DNA of 64,000 bases from Intestinibacter bartlettii (lineage in GTDB: Bacteria > Bacillota > Clostridia > Peptostreptococcales > Peptostreptococcaceae): contig NZ_JAHLOQ010000002.1 in the NCBI RefSeq assembly GCF_018917435.1, forward strand, positions 1 to 64,000, written 5' to 3'. Made by a program: the position numbers and the translations under genes. Shown in pieces: positions 19,401 to 28,686 of this stretch. Numbering within the stretch: the first letter of the stretch is position 1; every line of letters starts with the position of its first letter. Under the pieces are notes generated by a model. It was given only the letters and a program-made list of their open reading frames with translations, did not search any database and had not been told where the DNA came from.

Positions 19401-20081
19401 TTACTTAATTTTATAACCTACACCTCTTACTGTTTCTATATATTTACTATCTTCATCTCCAATTTTTTTTCTTAAATGTCTTATATGTACATCTAAAGTT
19501 CTTGTTTCACCATAGTAATCATATCCCCAAATTTTATCTAATAAAAATGTTCTCGTTAATACATTACCCTTATTTTCAATTAATAATTTTAATATTTGAA
19601 ATTCTTTTAATGTAAGTTCGATTTCTTTTCCATTTTTAGTTACAATATGTTTATTTACATTCACTTGTATATCATCAGCTTTTAGTACCTCAACTTTTTC
19701 ATTTGAAGTATATTTATATCTTCTAAGTACAGATGTTATTCTAGCTAAAACCTCCTTAACACTAAATGGCTTTGTTATATAGTCATCTGCCCCGTCTTGT
19801 AATCCTTCTAATTTATCTTCTTCCATATTTTTTGCTGTCAACATTATTACTGGTATCTGCTCTAAACTTTCATCAGATCTTATTTTCTTTAAAAGATCTA
19901 TCCCACTTATATTCGGAAGCATCCAGTCTAACAGAATTAAATCTGGATGAAATTCTTTTGTTTTTAAATATCCATCAAACCCATCATAAGAATAATCTAC
20001 CTTATATCCGCTATTTTCAAGGTTGAACTTTAAAAGTTCTACTATATGTATCTCATCGTCTATAATTAATATCTTTTTCAT
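19401..20081 (-). CDS. phoP: Response regulator PhoP (OmpR family)
   Basis: 226-residue regulator with a receiver domain (Asp8/Asp9, phosphoacceptor Asp52 in LLDWMLP, Lys in LTAKN) and a winged-helix DNA-binding domain ending RTLDVHIRHLRKKIG and GVGYKIK. It is encoded directly before phoR and beside the pst operon with its Pho boxes, which defines its role in phosphate starvation. Confidence 0.94.
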   Translation of the reverse strand: MKKILIIDDEIHIVELLKFNLENSGYKVDYSYDGFDGYLKTKEFHPDLILLDWMLPNISGIDLLKKIRSDESLEQIPVIMLTAKNMEEDKLEGLQDGADDYITKPFSVKEVLARITSVLRRYKYTSNEKVEVLKADDIQVNVNKHIVTKNGKEIELTLKEFQILKLLIENKGNVLTRTFLLDKIWGYDYYGETRTLDVHIRHLRKKIGDEDSKYIETVRGVGYKIK

Positions 20082-20296
20082 AAAGCCCTCCTTATTTTAT
20101 TAAAACTATGATTGTTCGGCTAATTTTTTTAGTAAATTTCTCACCATATCTAATATGATATCAAAAGATTTATAAGGATGGTGAATAAATATATATTTTT
20201 CTTCTATATATAAAAATATCTTAATATTATAGTAACATTTAAACAGCATATTCTATCTTATTTTTCTGTAAATTATGTTATATTTGCGTAAATTAG

Positions 20297-20343
20297 AAAA
20301 AAAGAAGTGTTGAAAATAAATAAATTTTCAACACCTCTTTTTT
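20297..20343 (-). terminator. Terminator after metQ
   Basis: Minus strand: GGTGTTGAAAA/TTTTCAACACTTC stem followed by a run of seven T, immediately past the metQ stop. Confidence 0.85.
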
Positions 20344-20352
20344 AATTATCTA

Positions 20353-21153
20353 TTAAAATGCTGGAACTATACTTCCATTATATTTTTCTTCTATAAATTT
20401 CTTAACTTCGTCACTGTTTAATGCTTTTGTTAATGCTTTTGCTTTGTCGCTATCTTTGTCTTCAGTTCTTATAGCAACTATGTTTACATATGGAGAATCA
20501 CTTGATTCTATTGCTAATGCATCTTTAGTTGGGTTTAATCCTACGTTTAATGCATAGTTAGTATTTATAACTGCTATTGCAACATCATCTAATGTAGAAG
20601 GTACTTGTGCTGCATCTACTTCAACGAATTTTAAGTTTTTAGGATTTTTAGTTATATCTTTTACAGTTATTAATTCACCGTCTTTAACTTCTATTAATCC
20701 TTGTTTTGCTAATAATTTAAGTGCTCTAGCTTCATTAGTTGAATCATTTGGGACTGCTACTTTGTCACCATCTTTGACATCATCTAATTTTTTTATACTG
20801 TTTGAGTATATTCCCATTGGCTCTATATGAACTTTTGCACAATATGTTAAATCATATCCTTTTTCTTTAACTGTTTCCTCTAAGTATGGTATGTGTTGGA
20901 AGTAGTTAGCGTCTAATGATCCATCAGCTAACGCATCATTTGGTAATACATAATCATCATATTCTTTTACTTTTAAAGTGTAACCTTCTTTTTCTAATAC
21001 AGGTTTTGCTGCTTCTAATATTTCAGCATGTGGTGTTGCAGATGCTCCAACTGTTATAGTTTTATCATCTTTACCTCCTGATGAACAACCTGTTAATAAT
21101 CCTACTGCTAACGTTGATACTAATAATACTTTTGCTAATTTTTTTAGTTTCAT
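20353..21153 (-). CDS. metQ: Methionine-binding lipoprotein MetQ
   Basis: Substrate-binding protein of the methionine ABC importer (NlpA/MetQ family), 266 residues. The signal peptide ends in the lipobox LLTGC. Family features are GASATPHAEILE, DYVLPNDALADGSLDANYFQ (with the usual HIPYLE after it), VHIEPMGIYS and VPNDSTNEARAL. It follows metI by 85 bases in an operon under a SAM-I riboswitch, which supports methionine as substrate. Confidence 0.94.
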   Translation of the reverse strand: MKLKKLAKVLLVSTLAVGLLTGCSSGGKDDKTITVGASATPHAEILEAAKPVLEKEGYTLKVKEYDDYVLPNDALADGSLDANYFQHIPYLEETVKEKGYDLTYCAKVHIEPMGIYSNSIKKLDDVKDGDKVAVPNDSTNEARALKLLAKQGLIEVKDGELITVKDITKNPKNLKFVEVDAAQVPSTLDDVAIAVINTNYALNVGLNPTKDALAIESSDSPYVNIVAIRTEDKDSDKAKALTKALNSDEVKKFIEEKYNGSIVPAF

Positions 21154-21238
21154 TTCTTAACTCCTCCTGTTTTCCCTATAATTTTATTTATTTAATAACA
21201 ATTTCTATCATATATAATGTTTTTTATTTTAATATTTC

Positions 21239-21904
21239 TTATTTTAATTTTTTATATGCATAATCGCCTAACATTTGTATAGCTTGAACTATTATAACTA
21301 ATGTTATTACAACATATATCATAACTGCTGTATCGAATCTTTGGTGACCATATACTAAAGCGACTTTACCAAGTCCACCAGCTCCAACAGTACCTGCCAT
21401 TGCTGTATATCCTAATATTGATATTACTGAAAGTGTGATTCCTGATATTATAGAAGGCATTGCTTCTTTTATCATAACTTTAAATATTATTTGTGTTTTT
21501 GTAGCTCCAAAAGATTTTGCTGCTTCTATTAATCCTTCATCAACTTCGTTTAAAGCATTTTCTATTATTCTTGCTATAAATGGTGCTGCACCTATAGTTA
21601 TTGGAACTATTGCTGCTGTCTCACCAATACTTGTCCCGATTAACATTCTAGTAAATGGAATTAATGCAACTAGTAATATAATGAATGGGAAACTTCTTAC
21701 GATATTTACCACAAATCCAACTACTGAATATACATATTTATTTGGTTTTAATCCTTTTGGTTTAGTAAGTACTAATATAATTGCTAATATAAATCCTAAA
21801 ATTGTAGCGATTATAGTCGGTACAATTATCATATACATTGTTTGTAAAAAAGCATCTCCTAGTATTTCTGTTAAATACTGATATAATGTTGTTTTATTTG
21901 TCAT
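21239..21904 (-). CDS. metI: Methionine ABC transporter permease MetI
   Basis: Permease of 221 residues with about five helices. The family segments NIVRSFPFIILLVALIPFTR and GATKTQIIFKVMIKEAMPSI (coupling loop) are clear. Its start overlaps the end of metN by 11 bases, so the two are translationally coupled. Confidence 0.95.
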   Translation of the reverse strand: MTNKTTLYQYLTEILGDAFLQTMYMIIVPTIIATILGFILAIILVLTKPKGLKPNKYVYSVVGFVVNIVRSFPFIILLVALIPFTRMLIGTSIGETAAIVPITIGAAPFIARIIENALNEVDEGLIEAAKSFGATKTQIIFKVMIKEAMPSIISGITLSVISILGYTAMAGTVGAGGLGKVALVYGHQRFDTAVMIYVVITLVIIVQAIQMLGDYAYKKLK

Positions 21905-22862
21905 TTTTTATTTCCTCCCATTTAATATTTCTTTCGTCAAGATATCTCTTAACTGCATTTGCATAATGGTCTTTAACTGTTATTATTAAAGAACCTAAAA
22001 CATCTTCTCTGAATTTTTCTAGTTTTCCATAACTTATATTGAAGTCAAAGTCTAGAGTTCTTGCCATATTTGTTATTATATTTTCATTTGCAATTTCTTT
22101 AGGGAATATTATTTTTATATTTGTTCCTTCTGGAAGAACTATTTGTTCATCTCCCATTAATGCTTTTAATCCTTCTGTATTGTTTAAGAATAAATCTTCT
22201 GTATCTTCTATTTCTAAAACTCTACCGCCTTCCATAACTGCAACCTTTGTACAAATTTGTTTTACAACTTCCATTTGGTGAGTTACGACGATTATTGTTA
22301 TATTCATTTTTTCATTTATATCTTGTAATAAAGCTAATATTGATTTTGTTGTATTTGGATCTAATGCTGATGTTGCTTCATCACAAAGTAAAACTTTTGG
22401 TTCAAGTGCTAAGGCTCTTGCTATTGCAACCCTTTGTTTTTGACCACCACTTAAATTTCTTGGTTTTGCATCTCTCTTATCAGCAAGACCTACTAATTCA
22501 AGTAAATTCATAACTCTTTTTTCTATTTCTGCTTTTGAATATTTGAAACACTCTAATGGTAATGCTACATTTTCAAATACTGTTTTTCTCTCTAATAGTG
22601 AGAAATGTTGGAATATCATACCTAAATTTTTTCTAAGTTCTCTTATTTGTTTTTCATTTAAATCTTTTACTTCTTGACCTTCTACTGTAAGACTTCCATC
22701 TCTATAATCTTCAAGCCCATTTATACATCTAAGTAAAGTTGATTTACCAGCACCACTGTGTCCGATAATCCCGAAAATTTCACCTTTTGAAATTTCCATA
22801 TCTACATTTTTTAATATCTGTGTATTCCCATAATATTTATTAAGATTTTGTATCTTTATCAT
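21894..22862 (-). CDS. metN: Methionine ABC transporter ATP-binding protein MetN
   Basis: ATPase of the methionine importer, 322 residues. Walker A GHSGAGKST is at 34-42, the signature LSGGQKQR begins at 137, and Walker B is LLCDEATSALDP. The C-terminal 75 residues form the NIL (C2) domain that binds methionine and gives trans-inhibition. GGAAGAGATC precedes the ATG. It is the first gene of the operon. Confidence 0.95.
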   Translation of the reverse strand: MIKIQNLNKYYGNTQILKNVDMEISKGEIFGIIGHSGAGKSTLLRCINGLEDYRDGSLTVEGQEVKDLNEKQIRELRKNLGMIFQHFSLLERKTVFENVALPLECFKYSKAEIEKRVMNLLELVGLADKRDAKPRNLSGGQKQRVAIARALALEPKVLLCDEATSALDPNTTKSILALLQDINEKMNITIIVVTHQMEVVKQICTKVAVMEGGRVLEIEDTEDLFLNNTEGLKALMGDEQIVLPEGTNIKIIFPKEIANENIITNMARTLDFDFNISYGKLEKFREDVLGSLIITVKDHYANAVKRYLDERNIKWEEIKNDK

Positions 22863-23096
22863 TTGATCTCTTCCTTTCTTGTTGACTATATTAAATTTTT
22901 ATTTTATTTAGATAATTTTGTATATTTAGTAAAATTTTTATATAGTCTCGAAAATATTTCCTATTTTCTATCTTAAAGCTCTATATTTCTTAATTTTATT
23001 ATTTATAATTTTTATTTATCTAAACCATCAAAAATTCGCTTAACTCATATCGTCAACGACTTCGTCCGTTGCTTTAAGTTAATAAGTTTGAAATTC

Positions 23097-23124
23097 AAAA
23101 AAAGCCCGAGTATAAACTCAGGCT
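23097..23124 (-). terminator. Terminator of the SAM-I riboswitch
   Basis: Minus strand: AGCCTGAGTTTATACTCGGGCT stem and loop followed by seven T, 17 bases past the aptamer. Formed when SAM is bound, it would stop transcription 235 bases before metN. The gap 22863-23096 is AT-rich and also contains a small CAACG/CGTTG hairpin at 23057-23074. Confidence 0.88.
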
Positions 23125-23141
23125 ATTGTAATCTGTTTATA

Positions 23142-23244
23142 CTCATCTCTCAACTTGTAAAAGTTGCTGGATTTAGCACCATATATTTTAAATATTGGTT
23201 GCCGGGTTTCATAGGGCCAGTCCCTCCACCACTCTCGATAAGAG
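23142..23244 (-). ncRNA. SAM-I riboswitch (S-box)
   Basis: The minus strand shows the conserved S-box elements in order: CTCTTATCGAGAG with GGTGGAGGGACTGG, CCCTATGAAACCCGGCAACC, GGTGCTAAATCCAGCAA, and a closing GAGATGAG. The regulated operon encodes the methionine importer. The riboswitch has its own promoter and a following terminator. Confidence 0.97.
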
Positions 23245-23267
23245 TTTTTTCAGTTGTTATGCTATTA

Positions 23268-23296
23268 ATAATATACGAGTATAAAATAATTGTCAA
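23268..23296 (-). promoter_or_regulatory. Promoter of the SAM riboswitch-metNIQ operon
   Basis: TTGACA (23296-23291), 17-base spacer, TATTAT (23273-23268) on the minus strand; transcription would begin about 15 bases before the aptamer's first stem. Confidence 0.75.
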
Positions 23297-23401
23297 TAGA
23301 TTTTTCGACATTTTATTTTGTTTTATAAACATAAACGTTTCTTTTATTTTCCAATTTATTGGAATTTCTATGTTCTATATAAAATTTAAATATACATTTT
23401 G

Positions 23402-25144
23402 TTATATAATTTCTCTTGCACTATTTTCTAAGTTATCTTTTACTTGTCTAATTTCCCCAATTTGTATATCGTTGATTTTATCTGGTTTAGTTTTTCTCAT
23501 TAATCTTTTTAAAGTTCTTAAATTACCTTTTATTTCAGATTTTTTACTTCTATCTAAACCTGATTTTGAAGTACCAAGCCCCTGTTCAACTTTACAAACA
23601 AGTGATTCTGCATCATTTATTATATCTATATATTCTTTCTTTTTATTATCCTCTGATGCATAAGACTGAGCATCTCTTATAGCTTTTTGTATATCTTCAT
23701 CTGATAAATTTGAACTCGCTGTTATTGTTATACTTTGGCTATTTCCTGTTTTAATGTCCTTAGCTGATACATTTAGTATCCCATTTGCATCTATTTCAAA
23801 TGTTACTTCGATTTGAGGAACACCCCTCATCGCTCTTTTTATTCCCTTTAATTTAAATTCACCAATCATTTTGTTGTCTTTGGCAAATCTTCTCTCGCCT
23901 TGTAATACTTTTATATCGACAGACGTTTGGAAATTTGCTGCCGTAGTAAATATTTGACTGTATTTTGTAGGTATAGTTGAGTTTCTTTCAATAAGTCTTG
24001 TCGATACTCCACCCATAGTCTCGATAGAAAGAGATAATGGCGTTACATCAAGTAGTAAAACTTCATTTAGCCCAGGGTCCCCAGCTAGTTTTCCACCTTG
24101 GATAGCTGCCCCTAATGCAACACATTCATCTGGGTTTAGATTTTTGCTAGGTTCTTTTCCTGTTATTTGTTTTACTTTTTCTTGAACAGATTTAATTCTT
24201 GTTGAACCTCCAACTAATAAAACTTTGCTAAGTTCACTAGTAGATATACCTGCATCATTTAATGCATTTTTTACTGGAATAACTGTTCTTTCGACTAAAT
24301 CATAAGTTAATTCATCAAATTTAGCCCTCGTAAGAGTTATATCCATATGTTTTGGACCATCTTTGCCAACTGCTATAAATGGTAGATTTATATTTGTTGT
24401 CATAGCACTTGATAACTCTTTTTTTGCTTTTTCAGCTTCTTCTTTAACTCTTTGAAAAGCAACTATATCTTTTGACAAATCAATTTTTTCACTTTTCTTA
24501 AATTCTTCTATCAAATAATCTGCTACCTGCTTATCAAAATCATCTCCCCCAAGATGGTTATCTCCACAAGTCGCAAGAACCTCTATTACACCATCTCCAA
24601 TTTCAATTATAGACACATCAAACGTTCCTCCACCTAAATCATACACCATTATTTTTTGTGAAGATTCATTGTCTAGTCCGTAAGAAAGTGCTGCTGAAGT
24701 TGGCTCATTTATTATACGTTTCACTTCAAGACCTGCAATTTTTCCGGCATCACTAGTTGCCTTTCTTTGTGAATCATTAAAATATGCTGGAACAGTTATT
24801 ACTGCCTCTGTAACAGGTTCTCCTAAATAGCTTTCTGCATCTTTTTTTAATTTCATTAGAATCATTGCAGAAATTTCTTCAGGAGTAAATTTTCTTCCGT
24901 CTATATCGACAGTATAATTAGTTCCTATATGGCGTTTTATAGATGAAATCGTTCTGTATGTATTTGTTATGCTCTGTCTTTTTGCTGTATCGCCTACTAA
25001 TCTTTCACCATCTTTTGAAAAAGCAACTACTGATGGTGTAGTTCTAAATCCTTCTGCATTTGCTATAATTGTTGGCGAACCACCTTCCATAACTGCTACA
25101 CATGAATTTGTTGTTCCTAAATCAATACCAATTATTTTGCTCAC
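23402..25144 (-). CDS. Short Hsp70 (DnaK-like) chaperone
   Basis: Hsp70-family ATPase of 580 residues, encoded outside any hrcA-grpE-dnaK operon. The nucleotide-binding domain is complete: [15 protein letters not shown] at 6-20, [10 protein letters not shown] and LVGGSTRI. The substrate-binding beta domain ([21 protein letters not shown]-type region reading GVPQIEVTF) is present. The helical lid is short (about 100 residues) and there is no C-terminal tail. It follows the J-protein gene by 27 bases, so that protein is its likely cochaperone. No CIRCE element is seen. It may be a specialised Hsp70 rather than the housekeeping DnaK. Confidence 0.88.
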   Translation of the reverse strand: MSKIIGIDLGTTNSCVAVMEGGSPTIIANAEGFRTTPSVVAFSKDGERLVGDTAKRQSITNTYRTISSIKRHIGTNYTVDIDGRKFTPEEISAMILMKLKKDAESYLGEPVTEAVITVPAYFNDSQRKATSDAGKIAGLEVKRIINEPTSAALSYGLDNESSQKIMVYDLGGGTFDVSIIEIGDGVIEVLATCGDNHLGGDDFDKQVADYLIEEFKKSEKIDLSKDIVAFQRVKEEAEKAKKELSSAMTTNINLPFIAVGKDGPKHMDITLTRAKFDELTYDLVERTVIPVKNALNDAGISTSELSKVLLVGGSTRIKSVQEKVKQITGKEPSKNLNPDECVALGAAIQGGKLAGDPGLNEVLLLDVTPLSLSIETMGGVSTRLIERNSTIPTKYSQIFTTAANFQTSVDIKVLQGERRFAKDNKMIGEFKLKGIKRAMRGVPQIEVTFEIDANGILNVSAKDIKTGNSQSITITASSNLSDEDIQKAIRDAQSYASEDNKKKEYIDIINDAESLVCKVEQGLGTSKSGLDRSKKSEIKGNLRTLKRLMRKTKPDKINDIQIGEIRQVKDNLENSAREII

Positions 25145-25171
25145 TTTAACTGCCTCCCATTTCTACGGTTA

Positions 25172-25906
25172 TCAGCAACATATCATACCACCATTACAAC
25201 AAATATTGCATGCTAGATTTAACATACATAGCTTGCAACAATAGTCATCTAATCCTCCACTTGGATATCCATATGTTCTTTGTTGTTGATTATACCAATT
25301 ACCTCTACCTTCAAGTAGATCTACTAATCTTTTATATTGGATATTATTTGGCTCCATATTAAGAGCTATTTTTGCCTCTTCAAGTGCTTTTATATTGTTT
25401 CCTAATTTATAGTTAACATTTGCACTATAGTAATACCATCTAGATGTTCTATTTTCTATATTATCAAGTACATTTCTTGCTTCATTGTAATAACCATTAT
25501 TAAAATAGTTAAGTGCTGCTCTTAAATGTACATCTTCTTCTTGATTAAAATTTGGATTATATCCGCCTTGTCCACCTGTATCAAATCCAAATGCTCTAAA
25601 GAAATCCTCAAAATCCCCAAAATCCTGTTGATTCCCATAACTATTATTGCCGTATCCATATCCTCCTTGGTCAGAATAATTACCATATCCGTAACCACCT
25701 GATGTATTAGAACCACCGTTTTTCATTTTCATTATACTTTGATAAGCTTGTTGAATTTCTTTAAATTTTTCTTCATATTGATCTTTATTTGGATTATTTA
25801 TATTTGCATCTGGATGATATTTTTTACTTAGTTTTCTATATGCTTTTTTAATTTCTTCTTTTGAAGCATCCCTAGATACTCCCAAGACCTGATAAGGATC
25901 AGTCAT
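25172..25906 (-). CDS. J-domain protein with cysteine-rich C-terminus
   Basis: A 244-residue cochaperone. The J domain (1-65) has the HPD motif at 31-33. It is followed by a Gly/Tyr/Asn-rich linker (about 67-120), a TPR-like helical repeat region (about 125-205, [20 protein letters not shown] and [20 protein letters not shown]) and a tail with eight cysteines in the last 22 residues (CCKLC, ACNICC, MICC). It has no DnaJ zinc-finger or C-terminal domains. The tail suggests metal binding or lipid/membrane attachment. It overlaps the upstream DUF5685 gene by 8 bases and precedes the Hsp70 gene. Confidence 0.88.
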   Translation of the reverse strand: MTDPYQVLGVSRDASKEEIKKAYRKLSKKYHPDANINNPNKDQYEEKFKEIQQAYQSIMKMKNGGSNTSGGYGYGNYSDQGGYGYGNNSYGNQQDFGDFEDFFRAFGFDTGGQGGYNPNFNQEEDVHLRAALNYFNNGYYNEARNVLDNIENRTSRWYYYSANVNYKLGNNIKALEEAKIALNMEPNNIQYKRLVDLLEGRGNWYNQQQRTYGYPSGGLDDYCCKLCMLNLACNICCNGGMICC

Positions 25907-26744
25907 CTTTATTTTCCTCCACTTGCTTTCTTTTATTTCTTATTGATTTGAATTTTGCCCAAACTCCAGAATATAGAATATTTCTTAAAATATCTACTTC
26001 TTCTATGATAGGTAAATTTTCAAATTCCCTAGCACATTCTGAAATCATCATTGTCAAAATTCTTTCTACAAAATCATCAAAATCCTGATTTTGATATATT
26101 TCTGTAAAAGGATTGTAGTTCCCCTTCTTCAAATCCTTTTCTATATCTTCATACGCATCTATGATATATATATACTTTCCTAGGAAAAATCCCATCCTAG
26201 ATAGAGACTCTTTCCATTCATCTTCTTTATATAAAAATAACTCTGACATTAACTCTCCTGAATAAGATGAAATTTTATCTATGTCGTATTCTTTCTTTTT
26301 TTCATATTCACTACTTTGTTGTAGTATTTTTTCAAGTTTTTCAGTTTTTTCTGGGTACTTTTTCTTTATTCTTTTCACTTTATTTTTCACTAACAAAGTG
26401 TATATTTTTCTACTTAATTTTTTTTCATCTTTCCAGTCATCAATACAGTTTAAATAAACTAAAAATAAATTCATATCAGCTATATAATCTGTAATTTCAT
26501 TGCTTCTTTTTATACTCTTTTTGAAAGGATGTATTTTACATCTAAACTTTTCTAGTTTTGTATCTGGTTCATAAAGCCCAGTCAACAAAAGCTGTAAAAA
26601 AGTCATATCATAGTTTAATGTTAATTGTGCAAATCTTCCACTCCTATTGTTTAAAGTTTGGCACAAACCACAATAATACGATTTATATACGTCATATTCT
26701 TTAAATTTAAGCTCTTCTTTATTGATAAGAACGTATCCAAACAT
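25899..26744 (-). CDS. DUF5685 family protein
   Basis: A 281-residue, mostly helical protein of unknown function, matching the DUF5685 pattern ([15 protein letters not shown] near 23-37, [13 protein letters not shown]). Visible motifs include Cys25, Cys28, Cys70 and Cys100, an aspartate cluster DDWKDE (102-107) and DAYEDIEKD followed by KKGNYNPF (196-213). The two acidic motifs recall the metal-binding pair of head-to-head isoprenoid synthases, which is only an inference. It lies between the zinc-ribbon gene (6-base gap) and the J-protein gene (8-base overlap), so it belongs to the same operon. Confidence 0.8.
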   Translation of the reverse strand: MFGYVLINKEELKFKEYDVYKSYYCGLCQTLNNRSGRFAQLTLNYDMTFLQLLLTGLYEPDTKLEKFRCKIHPFKKSIKRSNEITDYIADMNLFLVYLNCIDDWKDEKKLSRKIYTLLVKNKVKRIKKKYPEKTEKLEKILQQSSEYEKKKEYDIDKISSYSGELMSELFLYKEDEWKESLSRMGFFLGKYIYIIDAYEDIEKDLKKGNYNPFTEIYQNQDFDDFVERILTMMISECAREFENLPIIEEVDILRNILYSGVWAKFKSIRNKRKQVEENKDD

Positions 26745-26750
26745 TTATTT

Positions 26751-27164
26751 TTAACTCCTTTTAATAAAGTAAGTGTCACATTTTGGACAATGGATACTTA
26801 TTTTCCCTTTTCCTCTTGGAACTCTTACTTTTTGTTTGCATGTAGGACATTTATATATACGATAAACTTTTCTTTGTTTTAATATACTTTTTTGATTATT
26901 TATTTTTCTTCTGATATTTGCTGTCTTATTTAAAAAGTTTTGGTTTTCAGTTGCTCTCTTATAGATATTTCTAGAAAACATTCTGTAATACGTATAGATT
27001 AAAGTCGCTAAACTTAAATAATACATAATAGCTGATAAACCTGGAATTAATCTTCTAAATAAGAAATATAGTATGAATTCACCAAAGAATAGCTTCATCA
27101 AAAAGTTATTAAATTGATCTACACCATATCTTCCTTGCATAAATCTCATCATTTTCTCTCTCAT
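26751..27164 (-). CDS. Membrane-associated zinc-ribbon protein
   Basis: A 137-residue protein of unknown function that opens the chaperone operon. Two hydrophobic helices lie at about 20-36 and 42-60, followed by a basic linker and a C-terminal zinc ribbon with CPTCKQKVRVPRGKGKISIH and a following CPKC pair. AGGAGAG precedes the ATG. The ribbon is on the cytosolic side if the basic linker follows the positive-inside rule. It could anchor the J-protein/Hsp70 pair at the membrane. Confidence 0.8.
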   Translation of the reverse strand: MREKMMRFMQGRYGVDQFNNFLMKLFFGEFILYFLFRRLIPGLSAIMYYLSLATLIYTYYRMFSRNIYKRATENQNFLNKTANIRRKINNQKSILKQRKVYRIYKCPTCKQKVRVPRGKGKISIHCPKCDTYFIKRS

Positions 27165-27252
27165 ATCAATCTCTCCTATTTCATTTATTTATATACAAAA
27201 ATCATTATATTTTATTATTTAATTTGAGATAATAATAGAGCTTATTTGTGTA

Positions 27253-27372
27253 CCCAATATTAACATAAGTCTATATTAATATAGGTAATTTATCTCAGTA
27301 TTAATACATATTGGGCAAATTCGAGTGAATGATGTTAAAATCTTTAAATTTTAACACAATTGGTATATTGGG
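27253..27372. repeat. Three copies of CCCAATAT before the chaperone operon
   Basis: CCCAATAT occurs at 27253-27260 (plus), and its complement ATATTGGG at 27308-27315 and 27365-27372. The flanks are alike (TGTACCCAATAT, TTGCCCAATAT, GTGCCCAATATACC). The first two copies form an inverted repeat about 63 bases across. They lie within the 264-base gap upstream of the zinc-ribbon gene and could be operator sites for that operon. Confidence 0.5.
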
Positions 27373-27375
27373 CAC

Positions 27376-27411
27376 AAAAAAAGATACTAAAAAGAAATTT
27401 ATTTTAGTACC
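27376..27411 (-). terminator. Terminator after the gldA-like gene
   Basis: Minus strand: GGTACTAAAA/TTTTAGTATC stem followed by seven T, 18 bases past the stop codon. Confidence 0.8.
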
Positions 27412-27428
27412 TTTTTCTTTATTTTAAA

Positions 27429-28517
27429 TTATTTTAAACTCATTCCATAATCATCACAGTCAGATATAGCTTTAGCGAACATTTCTTTTGTAACTCTGTC
27501 TTTTATTGCATTCCATTCAACTAAAGTAACAGCTTTGTCTACTATTGTTGGTATACCACTTTTGTCTATTCCTAAATCAGCTAGGCAAACTGGTAATCCT
27601 AATGATTTATTAAATGCTGCTATTTCATTTCTTTTTTCTATTTCACCAGCACAAGTAAGAAGTGTTAATACACCAAATGAAACTACTTCACCATGTAATC
27701 CTCTTGCTCCTTCTACTAATGTTGAACCGTTGTAGAAAGCATGAGCTAATGAACTATTATAGTAATAGTCATTTTCTGTAGTAGTTAAGTTTGAAACTAT
27801 ACCTGTACTTATTATTATATCAAGTGCTACTTGTTTTAATTCTTCTGAATCTTGGTTGTTTTTGCAGTCTTCTAATGCTTTTTTACCGTATTTTATAAGT
27901 GGTTCTGTACAAATTTTACTTACTCCAACACCCATAAGTGGTGTATGTGGTAGGTTAACGCCTTCTGATGAGTAAACAGCTTCACATTCTTTTGATAAAG
28001 CATCACCAATACCTGCCCAGAATAAATCTTCTGGTGATTCAGCTATTATTTGTGTATCTATAAAAGTATGGTCTGCTGGTCCATCTAGATAATAATAATC
28101 TCTAAATGTATGATCTTCATTGTACATAACACATATTGCAGTTACTGCAGCACAGTTTGACCCTAAAGTTGGGAAAGTAAATAGTGGTTTGTCTAATTTA
28201 TCTGCAACAACTTTACAAGTATCTACAGCACGCCCACCACCAACACCAAATATTATGTCGGCATTTTTTACTCTTTCATCTGCAACTAATTTATCTACAT
28301 TTTCATAAGTAGAATCATCACCATATACTATAAAGTCTGTTATTTCCATATTAGAACCTGCTATACCATCTAATAAAGCTTGTTTTGCTTTTTCTATAGC
28401 AGTTCTTCCCCCGATTACGATTGCCTTATTTCCAAGTCTACGAGCTACTTTTGGTATTTCTTTGTAACATCCAGCCCCTACTGAATAACTTGGAAGGTAT
28501 ACATTATAATTCCCCAT
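27429..28517 (-). CDS. Glycerol dehydrogenase-like iron-containing alcohol dehydrogenase
   Basis: A 362-residue enzyme of the GldA branch of the iron-containing ADH family; such enzymes oxidise glycerol to dihydroxyacetone or act on related hydroxy compounds with NAD. The NAD-binding segment reads IFGVGGGRAVDTCK, followed by FPTLGSNCAAVT. Metal ligands are expected at Asp in GIGDALSK, His in SLAHAF and His in GLHGEVVSFG, all present. It is monocistronic with its own terminator. The substrate is uncertain. Confidence 0.85.
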   Translation of the reverse strand: MGNYNVYLPSYSVGAGCYKEIPKVARRLGNKAIVIGGRTAIEKAKQALLDGIAGSNMEITDFIVYGDDSTYENVDKLVADERVKNADIIFGVGGGRAVDTCKVVADKLDKPLFTFPTLGSNCAAVTAICVMYNEDHTFRDYYYLDGPADHTFIDTQIIAESPEDLFWAGIGDALSKECEAVYSSEGVNLPHTPLMGVGVSKICTEPLIKYGKKALEDCKNNQDSEELKQVALDIIISTGIVSNLTTTENDYYYNSSLAHAFYNGSTLVEGARGLHGEVVSFGVLTLLTCAGEIEKRNEIAAFNKSLGLPVCLADLGIDKSGIPTIVDKAVTLVEWNAIKDRVTKEMFAKAISDCDDYGMSLK

Positions 28518-28654
28518 AATTCAAATCATCTCCTAATATTACCAATTATTGTTTGTATTTTTTATTTTAACACTTTATAAATTAAAAATGAATACATTAT
28601 ACGAAATTTTTATAAAATTTTCATTTTTTCATCATTTTTCTCTTCTATATGAAA

Positions 28655-28682
28655 TTGCAGGGTCTATTTCTAAACCCTGCAA
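28655..28682 (-). terminator. Hairpin after fdhD
   Basis: TTGCAGGGT and ACCCTGCAA form a perfect 9-bp stem five bases past the fdhD stop. The following sequence (minus: TTTCATATAG) is a weak U-run, so termination may be inefficient. Confidence 0.55.
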
Positions 28683-28686
28683 CTAA

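Noticed and set aside
27165-27428. CIRCE (HrcA) operator before the Hsp70 module
   Set aside because: No TTAGCACTC-N9-GAGTGCTAA repeat is present; the repeats seen there are unrelated.
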